The notes below the pieces were generated by a model. It had not been told where the DNA came from, did not search any database, and saw nothing but the letters and a program-made list of their open reading frames with translations. From KBS-96 sp964247975 (lineage in GTDB: Bacteria; Acidobacteriota; Terriglobia; Bryobacterales; Bryobacteraceae), in NCBI GenBank assembly GCA_964247975.1, contig CAXTWH010000019.1, positions 23,780 through 87,779 of the forward strand: DNA of 64,000 nucleotides. Reading direction: 5' to 3'. Numbering within the stretch: position 1 is the first letter of the stretch; each line of letters opens with the position of its first letter. Shown here piece by piece: positions 52,780 to 62,148 of the stretch. Both the position numbers and the translations under genes were made by a program.

Positions 52780-52937
52780 CTTGAAAAGTAAAAGGAGCCA
52801 GACCGTCTCTCGCGCGGTTGGCTCCTAGGGTGGTGCAGACTCGGAGGTTGCCTGCACTGTATACTCCTAAGACTACACGAAACTTTTCAAGTTTCCACCT
52901 TTCTTCGCAGATTCTTCGGGAAATCCGCAAGAAAAGG
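52780..52937 (+). promoter_or_regulatory. Structured RNA leader of nadA (candidate riboswitch)
   Basis: The 208-bp gap before nadA folds strongly on paper. CTTGAAAAGT (52780-52789) is perfectly complementary to ACTTTTCAAG (52882-52891), a 10-bp closing helix. Inside it, 52793-52805 pairs with 52815-52826 (12 pairs with one bulged G), and 52833-52838 pairs with 52852-52857. GGAG in that second loop (52843-52846) can pair with CTCC at 52864-52867, a possible pseudoknot. A further hairpin spans 52898-52937 around a C-UUCG-G loop. Acidobacteria carry NAD+-I (nadA-motif) riboswitches upstream of nadA; I do not clearly see that motif's conserved bases as I recall them, so ligand identity is inference. 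Confidence 0.6.
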
Positions 52938-52979
52938 TTTAAGATTGCTAGAATTGAAGTAGCAGGTACCCTCCCCGAC

Positions 52980-53909
52980 ATGCTTAGTACCCCTACTATT
53001 GCGGAAGAAATTGTTGCCTTAAAGCAGGAACGCAAGGCGATCCTTTTAGCCCACCATTACCAGAATTCGGAAATTCAGGAGATGGCGGACATCATTGGCG
53101 ACAGCCTGGAATTATCGCGCAAAGCAAAACAGTTTGAAGGGGAAGTGATTGTTTTCTGCGGCGTGTATTTCATGGCGGAAACAGCCAAAGTGCTGAACCC
53201 CTCTAAGATCGTGGTAGTTCCCGATGAAACCGCCGGGTGCAGTCTGGTGGATAGCTGCCCGGCTGAACAGGTGCGCCGATACAAACAGCTTCATCCCGAC
53301 CATGTAATTGTCAGCTACATTAATACCTCAGTGGAAGTAAAAGCCGAAAGCGATATTCTTTGTACTTCGCGCAACGCGGTCGATATTGTCAACTCAATTC
53401 CCGCGGAGAAGCCGATTCTGTTTTTGCCGGACATCAATCTCGGCAATTACGTGAAGAAGCAGACAGGCCGCGAGAACATGAAAATCTGGCAGGGCGCGTG
53501 CATTGTTCATGCCACTTTCCCGGCCCGGCGTTTGGTGACTGCCCGCGCGGAACACCCGAATGCTCTGGTGGTGGCTCATCCGGAATGCCCGCCGGATGTG
53601 TTGAGCATGGCGGATTTCATTGGCTCCACTTCGGCATTGATCGACTGGTGTACCACCAATCCCGCTGATGAATTTATTGTGATGACCGAAAGCGGCGTTT
53701 CCCATTCTTTGCAAAAGCTTTCGCCTCACAAAAAATTCTATTTCGTAGCGAATGAAAACTGCAATTGCAGTGAATGTCCCTATATGCGCAAGAACACGCT
53801 GGAGAAAGTGTTAGCTTGCCTGCAAACGTTGCAGCCGCGTGTTGAGCTTTCGCAAGATTTAATGGAGCGCGCCCTTCTGCCGATAGAACGCATGTTGGCC
53901 GTAAGATAA
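52980..53909 (+). CDS. nadA: Quinolinate synthase
   Basis: A 309-residue [4Fe-4S] enzyme condensing iminoaspartate with dihydroxyacetone phosphate to quinolinate in NAD synthesis. ILLAHHYQNSEIQEMADIIGDSLELS opens the first domain. Cluster cysteines lie in VIVFCGVYFMAETAK, in the WQGACIVH-ECPPDV region and in NENCNCSECPYM. GCSLVDSCPAEQ is also conserved. I chose the ATG at 52980; the open frame upstream is the structured leader, not protein. Only weak Shine-Dalgarno sequence is present. NadB and NadC are not in the window; moaA follows after 12 bases, so the two Fe-S enzymes may share a transcript. Confidence 0.95.
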   Translation: MLSTPTIAEEIVALKQERKAILLAHHYQNSEIQEMADIIGDSLELSRKAKQFEGEVIVFCGVYFMAETAKVLNPSKIVVVPDETAGCSLVDSCPAEQVRRYKQLHPDHVIVSYINTSVEVKAESDILCTSRNAVDIVNSIPAEKPILFLPDINLGNYVKKQTGRENMKIWQGACIVHATFPARRLVTARAEHPNALVVAHPECPPDVLSMADFIGSTSALIDWCTTNPADEFIVMTESGVSHSLQKLSPHKKFYFVANENCNCSECPYMRKNTLEKVLACLQTLQPRVELSQDLMERALLPIERMLAVR

Positions 53910-53921
53910 CGGTTCATCAAC

Positions 53922-54983
53922 GTGTCGCAACTTGTTCAGTTAAATGCTTTCCCTTCCCCGTCGCCTTTAATTGACGCGTCTATGACTCATTCTCTGGAAG
54001 GACCTTTGGCTGACACCTTCGGGCGCGTTCACGATAATCTGAGGGTCAGCGTCACGGATCGCTGTAACATTCGCTGTTTTTATTGCATGCCGGAGAATGC
54101 TTCGGATTTTAGCTCAATCAGCAAACAGTTAACGTTCGATCAGATAGTTCAATTCGTTTCGGTAGCTCAAAGCTTGGGAGTTCGCAAAGTACGACTGACC
54201 GGCGGCGAACCGCTGCTGCGCCGCAATCTGCCGGACTTGGTGGAGCGGCTTTCCATGAACGGCTTGTCCGATTTGGCACTAACCACCAATGGCGTGTTGC
54301 TGTCGAAATACGCCAAGCCGCTATATGACGCCGGACTGCGACGATTGAACATCCACTTGGACTCACTCGACCGGGAGCGTTTCCGCCAGATTACGCGGCG
54401 TGACGATCTTCCTCAAGTGCTCGATGGCATTGAAACGGCACTGGCCTTGGGCTACACCTCCATCAAATTGAATGCCGTTGCCATTCATAACCTGACAGAA
54501 CCGGATATTGTTCCGCTGGCACGGTTTGCGCGGGAGCACGGAATGGAAATCCGCTACATCGAGTTCATGCCGCTCGACGCGCAAAATCTCTGGACTTCTT
54601 CGCGCGTGCTGCTGGCGGATGACATGATCGCCCTTTTAGCGGCTGAATTTGGTCCGCTCGTGCCGGTGTCTGATGCTGATCCGCGAGCCCCTGCTACGGA
54701 ATACGAATTTATTGATGACAAAGGTCGAGTCGGATTCGTCGCTTCGGTAAGCCGTCCCTTTTGTTTGAACTGCAATCGGCTTCGGCTGACTGCTGACGGC
54801 AAACTGCGTTACTGCCTGTTTGCGCGGGAAGAAACTGATGTTGCCCCGTACCTGGGCGCGAACCAGGAACTGCAATTGGCTTCGGTGATTCGCTCTACGG
54901 TTCTCAGAAAATGGCGTGGGCACGACATCAACGGTTCCGCTTTTCTCGCGCCGCAGCGCCCCATGTATTCCATTGGCGGTTAA
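53922..54983 (+). CDS. moaA: GTP 3',8-cyclase
   Basis: A radical-SAM enzyme starting molybdopterin synthesis from GTP; 353 residues from the GTG at 53922, or 333 from the ATG at 53982, the latter closer to the usual length. The N-terminal cluster motif is RCNIRCFYC with Cys48, 52 and 55 in the long form. RLTGGEPLLRRNL and RRLNIHLDSLD follow. The second cluster is near the C-terminus in FCLNCNRLRLTADGKLRYCLF, and the chain ends in the essential GG. It supplies cofactor to the PaoABC-like enzyme at 4008-7873. Other moa genes are not nearby. Confidence 0.95.
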   Translation: MSQLVQLNAFPSPSPLIDASMTHSLEGPLADTFGRVHDNLRVSVTDRCNIRCFYCMPENASDFSSISKQLTFDQIVQFVSVAQSLGVRKVRLTGGEPLLRRNLPDLVERLSMNGLSDLALTTNGVLLSKYAKPLYDAGLRRLNIHLDSLDRERFRQITRRDDLPQVLDGIETALALGYTSIKLNAVAIHNLTEPDIVPLARFAREHGMEIRYIEFMPLDAQNLWTSSRVLLADDMIALLAAEFGPLVPVSDADPRAPATEYEFIDDKGRVGFVASVSRPFCLNCNRLRLTADGKLRYCLFAREETDVAPYLGANQELQLASVIRSTVLRKWRGHDINGSAFLAPQRPMYSIGG

Positions 54984-55059
54984 CTCAGCTATTTATCCTG
55001 GTGCAGGAACTTGTTCTTTGCGCTTATCATCCTTCTTCTCGTTCTTCCAGGTCCATTGA

Positions 55060-57558
55060 ATGAAATTAAAACTTGCTATTGCCCTGTTCACAATTCTTCC
55101 CTGCGTTTATCTGCTTTCACAAAAAACTCAAATTGAACATGTCGGGCGTTTGGACGACGGTGGTTTTCTGCTGAACAGCGGCTGGGTCATTCATCCGGCA
55201 GGCACACAGATTGATGTGGATACGTTTCCCATGCGGAGCGCGCTGTCGCCCGACGGCAAATACCTGTTAGTGTTGAACGGCGGCTATGATCCTCCTTCGG
55301 TCAGCGTGATTGATTTGGCAACACAGCGGGAAGCGCATCGCGCGCCCGTTCCTGATGCCTGGATGGGGCTGGCATTTGCTCCTGGCGGCAACAGCGTTTA
55401 TGTGGGCGGCGGCAGCAAAGCGCGTGTTTACCAGTTGAACTTCGATCCGCAAACCGGCCAACTTTCTCCAGCCCGCGAACTGGCGGCGATAGCGGATGTA
55501 AATAATCCGGGACACTCGTTTATTGGCGATATAGCGGTTTCCTCGGATAACCATCTGCTGTACGCGGCGGATCTGCTGGAAAACCAGATTGCCGTCATCA
55601 ATCTGCAATCAGGCCGCCTGATTGAACGCTGGAAGTGCGGTCGCCGTCCTTACCGGATTCTGATTCCGCCGGGCGGGCAAACACTGCTTGTTTCCAGTTG
55701 GGCCGACGCTTCGGTATACCGTTACAACGCCGTAACCGGAGCGCAGTTGGGCGTGATCCGGGTCGCGCCGCATCCCACCGATTTACTCTGGCTGAATAAA
55801 CCGGCGGCAACGGAAGATTCCGGCGAAGTCAGTTATTCGGCTCGTTTGTTTGTGACAGCGGCCAACACAAACAGCGTATACGCATTCGGCGTCGGCAACA
55901 ACGGTGAATTTCGACAGATGGAAGCAATCAACACCGCCACCAAGCCGTTGCAACCGCTCGGCATGACACCCACGGCGCTGGCTACCGATGCCAACGGACA
56001 GCGGCTTTACATTGTCTGCTCCGATGCCAATGCAGTGGCGGTGGTGGACGTTTCGCAAGCTCCTTCGCGCGTGCTTGGATTCATTCCGACCGGCTGGTAT
56101 CCCACTGGAGCAGCAACACTTCCTGACGGCAAGCTTGCTGTCTTAAACGGGAAAGGCAAAGGCAGCGCGCCGAATCCGCAAGGACCGAATCCTTTGCAGC
56201 GCCCGGAACAAGCGCACCAGGGTTCGCAGGTGGTTCAGTATGTAGGCCGCATGCAAAAGGGAACCGTGCAGATGGTTCCGCCGTTTGACGAGCAGCAGCT
56301 CCGGCAGTACACGCGAACGGTTTTCGAAGGCTCGCCTTATACTTCGGACGATCTGCGCACTCAGTTTCGCGGCGGCAATGTGGATGTGTTCGCGCAAGGG
56401 CCAAACCATCCTTCGCCGATTCAGCATGTGATCTATATCGTTAAGGAAAACCGCACTTACGATCAGGTGTTGGGTGACATGCCGAAAGGAAACGGCGACA
56501 AGTCGCTCACCTTGTTCGGTGAGGAAATAACGCCGAATCTGCATAAGCTGGCAAATGAATACGTTCTCTATGACAATTTTTATGAAAACGCCGACGTCAG
56601 CGCGGAAGGCCACAACTGGGCGGCAGCGGCAATTGCGCCGGATTACACGGTGAAGATGTGGCCCAACAGCTACGCGGGCCGCCGTAAAACCTACGATTAT
56701 GAAGGCGGCGAACCTGCCAACCTGCCGCCTGCCGGATACCTTTGGACGGGCGCGCTTTCCGCCGGTCAATCGCTGCGCAATTACGGCGAATGGACCACTA
56801 ATTTTCCGCTCGACCAGGTGCAGAACGGCGTTCAAATTAAAGAAGTGAGAGATCCGGCGCTGCGGCCCTACACGGACATGAATTATCGCAGTTTTGATTT
56901 GAACTACCCGGATGTGGATCGCGCGGAGGAATTTCTGCGCGACTGGAAAACGTTTGAAGATAAAAACGACGCGCCGCATTTATCCTACGTGCGGCTTGGC
57001 AATGACCACACATCCGGTTTAGCTGCCGGTAAGATTGGGCCGCGCTCCGCTGTGGCCGATAACGACTACGCGGTAGGGCAGATTGTGGAAGGCGTTTCGC
57101 ATAGTAAGTTCTGGCCTTCCACCGCGATCTTCATCATTGAGGACGATGCCCAGAATGGACCGGACCATGTTGATTCGCATCGCGCGCCCGCCTGGGTCGT
57201 TTCACCCTTTACCCATCGCGGCATTGTGGATTCCACCATGTATAACCAGACCAGCATTCTGCGCACCATTGAAGCCGTGCTGGCTTTGCAACCTATGACG
57301 CAGTTTGATGCATCGGCCACCACCATGTTCGGCAGTTTTGCGACCAAAGCTGATCCGACGCCTTTCACTGCCGAAAAACCGAGAATCTCGTTAACCGAGC
57401 GCAACGGGAACACTGGCGTCGGCGCGGAAGCTTCGGCGCGGCTGAATTTCGAAGAAGCCGACGAAGCCAATGATGACGAGTTAAATGATATTTTGTGGCG
57501 TGCGTTGAAGAAAAGCGACCCGCCCGCGCCGGTGCGAAGCGTGTTCGCGTCAAGATGA
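55060..57558 (+). CDS. Exported beta-propeller/phosphoesterase fusion
   Basis: An 832-residue exported protein. The signal peptide is MKLKLAIALFTILPCVYLLS. Residues about 55-400 are a YncE-like seven-bladed propeller with repeated motifs such as LSPDGKYLLVLNGG, LAFAPGGNSVYVGG and ALATDANGQRLYIV. Residues about 440-760 are an alkaline-phosphatase-superfamily phosphoesterase: HVIYIVKENRTYDQVLGDM, NFYENADVSAEGHNW and IFIIEDDAQNGPDHVDSHRAP carry likely metal ligands. This two-domain layout is recurrent in Acidobacteria. The substrate could be a phosphodiester or phospholipid; not determinable. It ends six bases before a convergent tRNA. Confidence 0.88.
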   Translation: MKLKLAIALFTILPCVYLLSQKTQIEHVGRLDDGGFLLNSGWVIHPAGTQIDVDTFPMRSALSPDGKYLLVLNGGYDPPSVSVIDLATQREAHRAPVPDAWMGLAFAPGGNSVYVGGGSKARVYQLNFDPQTGQLSPARELAAIADVNNPGHSFIGDIAVSSDNHLLYAADLLENQIAVINLQSGRLIERWKCGRRPYRILIPPGGQTLLVSSWADASVYRYNAVTGAQLGVIRVAPHPTDLLWLNKPAATEDSGEVSYSARLFVTAANTNSVYAFGVGNNGEFRQMEAINTATKPLQPLGMTPTALATDANGQRLYIVCSDANAVAVVDVSQAPSRVLGFIPTGWYPTGAATLPDGKLAVLNGKGKGSAPNPQGPNPLQRPEQAHQGSQVVQYVGRMQKGTVQMVPPFDEQQLRQYTRTVFEGSPYTSDDLRTQFRGGNVDVFAQGPNHPSPIQHVIYIVKENRTYDQVLGDMPKGNGDKSLTLFGEEITPNLHKLANEYVLYDNFYENADVSAEGHNWAAAAIAPDYTVKMWPNSYAGRRKTYDYEGGEPANLPPAGYLWTGALSAGQSLRNYGEWTTNFPLDQVQNGVQIKEVRDPALRPYTDMNYRSFDLNYPDVDRAEEFLRDWKTFEDKNDAPHLSYVRLGNDHTSGLAAGKIGPRSAVADNDYAVGQIVEGVSHSKFWPSTAIFIIEDDAQNGPDHVDSHRAPAWVVSPFTHRGIVDSTMYNQTSILRTIEAVLALQPMTQFDASATTMFGSFATKADPTPFTAEKPRISLTERNGNTGVGAEASARLNFEEADEANDDELNDILWRALKKSDPPAPVRSVFASR

Positions 57559-57564
57559 AAGGAG

Positions 57565-57653
57565 TGGTGCCCGGGGCGGGACTTGAACCCGCACTTCCCT
57601 TGCGAGAAAAAGGATTTTAAGTCCTTTGCGTCTGCCGATTTCGCCACCCGGGC
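57565..57653 (-). tRNA. tRNA-Leu (anticodon UAA)
   Basis: On the minus strand an 89-nt cloverleaf starts GCCCGGGTGGCG and ends CGGGCACCA with CCA encoded. The acceptor stem is GCCCGGG/CCCGGGC. The anticodon stem AAGGA/TCCTT holds the loop CTTAAAA, so the anticodon is UAA. A long variable arm, as in class II leucine tRNAs, and a GGTTCAAGTCC T-loop follow. It reads UUA codons. It is convergent with the phosphoesterase gene. Confidence 0.95.
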
Positions 57654-57805
57654 TTGGGATTTATACTGTTAGTCTAAATGAATTGGATTGCGTAAACACT
57701 CTCGTAAAAGAGATTGTAAGATCTGATTACTCCATCATAGTAAACACAGATTTTATATATTTAGCTTGCAACTAAATGCAGCAGTTCCCCGTATTGAAAG
57801 CCCAA

Positions 57806-59602
57806 TCACTCCACCTGCAACTCGTTGCCAAGCGGACACGCAGTTCTGGATGTATTATCCAAAATAAATGCATAGTAAATACCTGGCCCGGGCAGATTCA
57901 CAGTGATAGCCCAATCATTGTTTTGGGCATTGCCTGCCAGGTAATCTTGTTGCTTATTAGGAAGCGATGCATTGGATGGGGCATAAGCTTCTATTCGTCC
58001 TTGGGAATTAACTAAAGCAATTTTAGATAGCACAGACTGTGTTTCGCGATTAAGCGCTGAACCATGTATGGATCGCAAATTGGGCTGAAGTGAATCGACA
58101 GTTTTGATCGAACCCAAACAGGAGTTAGTAGTTCGATATCCTTTAACTATTATATGATTACCGCCCAGTTGAACGCTGGCTGCGCTTTGAATTACCGGGA
58201 TTGGTTCCAGATGATGCGAACGAAGGTAATGGTACCACGGCGGCAGGGCCTGTGGTACTGGGAACAAGGCCGCTCCTACACTTGGGTCGTTCAACGAATG
58301 GCGAACAAGCGCAGCCCACCCTTGAGTAAGGAGCGCACGGCGAGTCACGCCATACTCTTTGTAGAATTTCCAGCGACCGACTGTTGATGCCAGTAGCAGT
58401 AAAGTGAATAGCTGCGCGGCAATCATCTGTTTTTTCTTTAGTTTCGCCGCATGTCTAGCAAGTAACAGCGCCAGACATGCCCAAAAAATTAGCGCAACTG
58501 TTTGGTATCGACTTACCACCGCCTGTCCGCTTCCAAAACGCAAACGCCCTAGCGCAGTAATCGCACCTGTACCAACACAAAAGGTCATATTCGCGAGAAG
58601 AAAAGTGTCAGCAGGGGCTATCGTTTTTTTTCTTAGAAAGACTGAGATCATTCCTGCAATCGTCAGAGCGATCGCGCAGAAAGTAAGCGATTCAGATACC
58701 AAGGGCCAAGATGAAACATTCGGGAGAGATGCATCCCAACTCACAGCTAAGTACGTAATTAGGTACTTTAATATACGTCCTGGCTGTCGTATCGAATTGA
58801 TGGGATTGGAGTCGTGCGGAGGCGAGTGGTATCCGATAAGATAAGCGGCGATCGCTAAACTTCCCGCTATAGCTATAATCCAAAGTTTTCTTCGACTGAA
58901 CCGGAGTCCTCTTGCCAATATAAATAGAAGCGGCCACACTAATACACCACTCGCAAGGCTAGCTTCCGCTACGAACGCAGAAAAAAGACAGATGAGTAAT
59001 GCTATCCGCTTTCGCTTATCATGATCTGGAAGAATAGCGTGCCATGCTGCGGATGCAAAAGCGCACGAAGCTCCCAGTTGCGACAGTACAAAGACAATCT
59101 GAAACCCCCAGATAAAATTGTCCAACTGCAAGGGACAAAAGCAACAGAACGCAACAAATCCCAAGCTCGAAATTAGGAGAGGGCCGCGAAGACGTCCATC
59201 GTAATGGCTAAAGCCCACCAAAACAGCTACCTGGGCGACCTGCACTAGAAAAATTTCAATCAGCAGGCTGATATTCCGATGACCTAATAAAAGCAGGTCA
59301 GCGTATTCCAACAATCTGCCGATCAAAAGGCGGTGTTCATTGTGTTGCGCCCACAAGATTTTGAGGCTGAATGGGTTGGGTTCAATAGCAAGCGATGCGA
59401 TAATAGACCACTGGTCATAGTTAGGAACTGGGCTGTAACAGATGAGTACTAAAAGGATTGTTGTTCCCACTGTAAACAATCCGAAACTTAAAATGGCAAA
59501 TGCGAGAAAGCTGCGTAACGAAATTGATTTCAGCCGCTTCACATTGACTCGTTCAGTAGCAGATGGTGTGACGGACGTTTCTTTACCAAACATCTTGGAC
59601 AT
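57806..59602 (-). CDS. Orphan polytopic membrane protein
   Basis: A 598-residue protein from the ATG at 59600-59602 (608 from an upstream ATG). About 12 hydrophobic helices fill residues 30-430, with an early periplasmic loop containing NYDQWSII and AQHNEHRLLIGRLLEY. The last 170 residues are hydrophilic and lie outside the membrane. The early D-x-W and NEHR motifs resemble membrane glycosyltransferases of the GT-C type, but I cannot assign it. No operon partner: both neighbours are separated by 130 bp or more. Function unknown; a surface-glycan role is speculation. Confidence 0.7.
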   Translation of the reverse strand: MSKMFGKETSVTPSATERVNVKRLKSISLRSFLAFAILSFGLFTVGTTILLVLICYSPVPNYDQWSIIASLAIEPNPFSLKILWAQHNEHRLLIGRLLEYADLLLLGHRNISLLIEIFLVQVAQVAVLVGFSHYDGRLRGPLLISSLGFVAFCCFCPLQLDNFIWGFQIVFVLSQLGASCAFASAAWHAILPDHDKRKRIALLICLFSAFVAEASLASGVLVWPLLFILARGLRFSRRKLWIIAIAGSLAIAAYLIGYHSPPHDSNPINSIRQPGRILKYLITYLAVSWDASLPNVSSWPLVSESLTFCAIALTIAGMISVFLRKKTIAPADTFLLANMTFCVGTGAITALGRLRFGSGQAVVSRYQTVALIFWACLALLLARHAAKLKKKQMIAAQLFTLLLLASTVGRWKFYKEYGVTRRALLTQGWAALVRHSLNDPSVGAALFPVPQALPPWYHYLRSHHLEPIPVIQSAASVQLGGNHIIVKGYRTTNSCLGSIKTVDSLQPNLRSIHGSALNRETQSVLSKIALVNSQGRIEAYAPSNASLPNKQQDYLAGNAQNNDWAITVNLPGPGIYYAFILDNTSRTACPLGNELQVE

Positions 59603-59762
59603 GTCAAATTTTATTAAGTGCGCTACGCACAAAAGCTAATTAGCTCGAAGCCTTTCCGCAAAGCCAATCGTTTCTGAAAAATTTGCAAGCAATGTGGGAA
59701 TCTGGTTTTTCGCCGGATTTGTGGATATATTTACGTTTCAGCTTATCAAACGATAAGATGTT

Positions 59763-60914
59763 TTACTCATGCGCCCGCAACCACACCACAGTCTGATCAT
59801 CAGACTGCTCGGAACTATGACTCAGCCTACTCAGCCGCTCCGTAATGTGTTGGATCGCCGCCGGCGAGCTTAGCTGGCATACGCTCGCGGCGAGCGACAG
59901 AAATCGGTCATCGCCAAATTCTTCTCCGCTAACATCAAGAAACTCCGTAACTCCATCGGTGAAAATCACCAGCGCATCTTGATTTTGCAGCGTCACTTCG
60001 CGGCATTCGCACACGCATTCAGGAAACAAACCAATCACAATGCTGGTAGAGTCAAGACGCTCCACGCTTCCATCAAAGCGAAACAAAGCGGGCGCCAGGT
60101 GGCCGCAGTTGATGTATTGCAGACTGCGCCCATTGTCATCATATTCGAAATAGAACAAAGTGACATATTGTTCGGCTGGCGAGGAAGCATGAAAAAGGCG
60201 ATTCACGGTTTCGAGCAGCGCCAAGCCCGTTTTAGCGCCATTATCCAGTTGACTGCGAAAGCAGGCTTGCAGATTCGCCATCAGAATCGCCGCCGCTATT
60301 CCTTTGCCGCTGATATCGGCTACCAGACCCGCCATGCGGCCCGGCCCTAGAGAAAAGAAATCGTAATAATCTCCGCCCACTTCCCGCGCTGGTAAGCAAG
60401 TAGCCGCATATTCCAGATGTGCCAGCGGTATTGTTCTTTGCGGCAGCAATTTCTGCTGTACGTGGCGAGCAATTTCAAGCTCTGAACGCGCTCGCAATAA
60501 TTGTTTGCGTTCCGATTCCGCGCGTTGAAGCTGCTTTGAGACGGCGGCAAGCAGGTGCTGATTATCCCAGGGCTTCTGAACAAAATCATTTGCGCCCAGG
60601 CGCATCGCTTCCACCGCCAATTCAATGTTGCCCCAAGCGGTCATGACTATCACCGGGGCAGTGATTCCTGCGCGACGCAGTTGTGAAAGAAGTTGAAGTC
60701 CTTCCTGCCCGGAGGTAGTGTCTCGTGAATAGTTCAGGTCAATTAAAAAGAGATCAAACGTACTTTTGCGCGCGGCTTCCATCGCTTCCTGGGGTGAATC
60801 CACCGTCACAGCGGCATAATTGTTCAGTTTCAAAAGAAGCGACAAAGCGGCCAGAATATCGTGCTGGTCATCGCTGATCAGAATACGCGGACGTTCCGTC
60901 GGTTTTAAACCCAT
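59763..60914 (-). CDS. Response regulator with PP2C (SpoIIE/RsbU-type) phosphatase
   Basis: About 383 residues from the ATG at 60912-60914 (412 from an upstream ATG). Residues 8-125 are a receiver domain: ILISDDQHDI acid pocket, DLFLIDLNYS with the phospho-acceptor Asp, VIVMTAWGN and FVQKPWDN. A coiled coil with ARHVQQKLLPQ leads to a PP2C phosphatase, with GGDYYDFF, LVADISGKGIAAAILMANLQA and FTDGVTEF as metal-site motifs. Such proteins dephosphorylate anti-sigma-antagonist proteins when the receiver is phosphorylated. No anti-sigma or STAS partner lies in the window. Confidence 0.92.
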   Translation of the reverse strand: MGLKPTERPRILISDDQHDILAALSLLLKLNNYAAVTVDSPQEAMEAARKSTFDLFLIDLNYSRDTTSGQEGLQLLSQLRRAGITAPVIVMTAWGNIELAVEAMRLGANDFVQKPWDNQHLLAAVSKQLQRAESERKQLLRARSELEIARHVQQKLLPQRTIPLAHLEYAATCLPAREVGGDYYDFFSLGPGRMAGLVADISGKGIAAAILMANLQACFRSQLDNGAKTGLALLETVNRLFHASSPAEQYVTLFYFEYDDNGRSLQYINCGHLAPALFRFDGSVERLDSTSIVIGLFPECVCECREVTLQNQDALVIFTDGVTEFLDVSGEEFGDDRFLSLAASVCQLSSPAAIQHITERLSRLSHSSEQSDDQTVVWLRAHE

Positions 60915-61101
60915 TACAGATTGGCGGGGCTGTTTCTCTGCATTCACGGGCAACAAAAGCTTACCATCTCCTATTCCAGTATTGTGCAATTGAATCACCA
61001 AATTCGCCCTGCGGCAAACAGTTGTAAACTTGCGTGTTGCGCGAGAACGCTGAAGCTCCTTAGTGTTCGAATATGGGACGCGCTCTCCGGAAATGCCACA
61101 A

Positions 61102-62148
61102 CTAGGGGTTGTTCTGTGCAGCAGTGAATTTGCTCCATCCGGAAGATTCCACTACCCGGTTGTTATTCGGCTCCTGCAATAAGATCAGAACCGCCGCGTC
61201 CGCGTGTTTCTGAACCAGCTTCAGCCCGCGATCCGGCCCAAGCACGCTAATGGTAGTAGCTAACGCATCAGCCAGCGTGCCGCTCCGAGCTACCGCGGTC
61301 ACTGTGCGGCGGCTGGTTAAACCCGCGTTCGTTTTCGGATCGATAATATGCGAATACCTTTTTCCGTTTACGTCCAGATGCTGTTCCGTGTCGCCGGAAG
61401 TTGATACGGCCATGTTTGATAATTCCAGCACTTTAGTGAAAGGAGACTGCGCCGCGTCAAACGAATCCACGCCAATTCGCCAGCCTCGTTTTCCCGGCGG
61501 TGGATCGCCAAACGCCAGATCGCCGCTGGCAGCCACCAGAACGCGATTCAAATGCAGATTTGAAAGCACTGCTAACGCTTCATCGGCGGCATAACCTTTG
61601 GCGATGCCGCCCACATCAAGCTGCATTCCGGTTTTCTTTAATTCCAGCGTGTGGCGCTCAGGATCCAGCAGAAGATTTCGATATCCGCAGAGCTCACCGG
61701 CTTGTTTCAGTGCTGCTGGTTCCGGCGCTTTGCCGTTCTTGCGAGCTTCCCGCCAAAGCCGAATTACCGGGCCGAGCGTAATATCGAAAGCCCCGTCAGA
61801 TTCCGCAGCCAGCCTCTGCGCGGCATCCACCACTTGAAACAGATCATCGCTAACTCGAACCGGATGGTCCACAGCATCGGTGGACAAACGGCTCAACTCG
61901 CTGTTTGGTTTGTAATCCGACAAAATCTCGTCAAGTTGCGCAATCCGGTTGAAGGCAGCCTTAAAACCGGCTTGTGCTTCCTGCTCGCTCGCCGCGTAAA
62001 GCTTGATGCGAAACAGCGATCCCATGTGCGGCTCCACGGCTTCAAACGGCTGCAATTCCGCCGCGGTCAACAACACAGCTTGTGTGATCACGCAGAAAAC
62101 CAGAACCAGCAGTTGACGGTTCCGATTATTCTTCGTCGTGTTCAACAC
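61102..62148 (-). CDS. apbE: FAD:protein FMN transferase
   Basis: A 348-residue exported flavin transferase that attaches FMN to Thr of target proteins in the periplasm. It begins at the GTG complementary to 62146-62148, inside the 3' end of the preceding gene, and has a signal peptide (NRQLLVLVFCVITQAVLLTAA). Visible motifs are PHMGSLFRIKLY, SDGAFDITLGPVIRLWR, LDVGGIAKGYAADEAL, ASGDLAFGD and the metal-site SGDTEQHLDVNGKRYSHIIDPKT. The 23-base overlap with the cytochrome/FGE fusion gene suggests coupled expression. No flavinylation-target (FMN-bind) protein is adjacent. Confidence 0.92.
   Translation of the reverse strand: MLNTTKNNRNRQLLVLVFCVITQAVLLTAAELQPFEAVEPHMGSLFRIKLYAASEQEAQAGFKAAFNRIAQLDEILSDYKPNSELSRLSTDAVDHPVRVSDDLFQVVDAAQRLAAESDGAFDITLGPVIRLWREARKNGKAPEPAALKQAGELCGYRNLLLDPERHTLELKKTGMQLDVGGIAKGYAADEALAVLSNLHLNRVLVAASGDLAFGDPPPGKRGWRIGVDSFDAAQSPFTKVLELSNMAVSTSGDTEQHLDVNGKRYSHIIDPKTNAGLTSRRTVTAVARSGTLADALATTISVLGPDRGLKLVQKHADAAVLILLQEPNNNRVVESSGWSKFTAAQNNP

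Noticed and set aside
52826..52846. AGGGTGG followed by a GC-rich stretch, reminiscent of a T-box antiterminator
   Set aside because: No specifier stem or terminator partner is seen and nadA is not a T-box target; the resemblance is short and probably chance.
52818..52979. N-terminal extension of NadA in the same frame
   Set aside because: The extension lies inside the paired leader elements, begins at a TTG and does not resemble NadA; the family start fits 52980.
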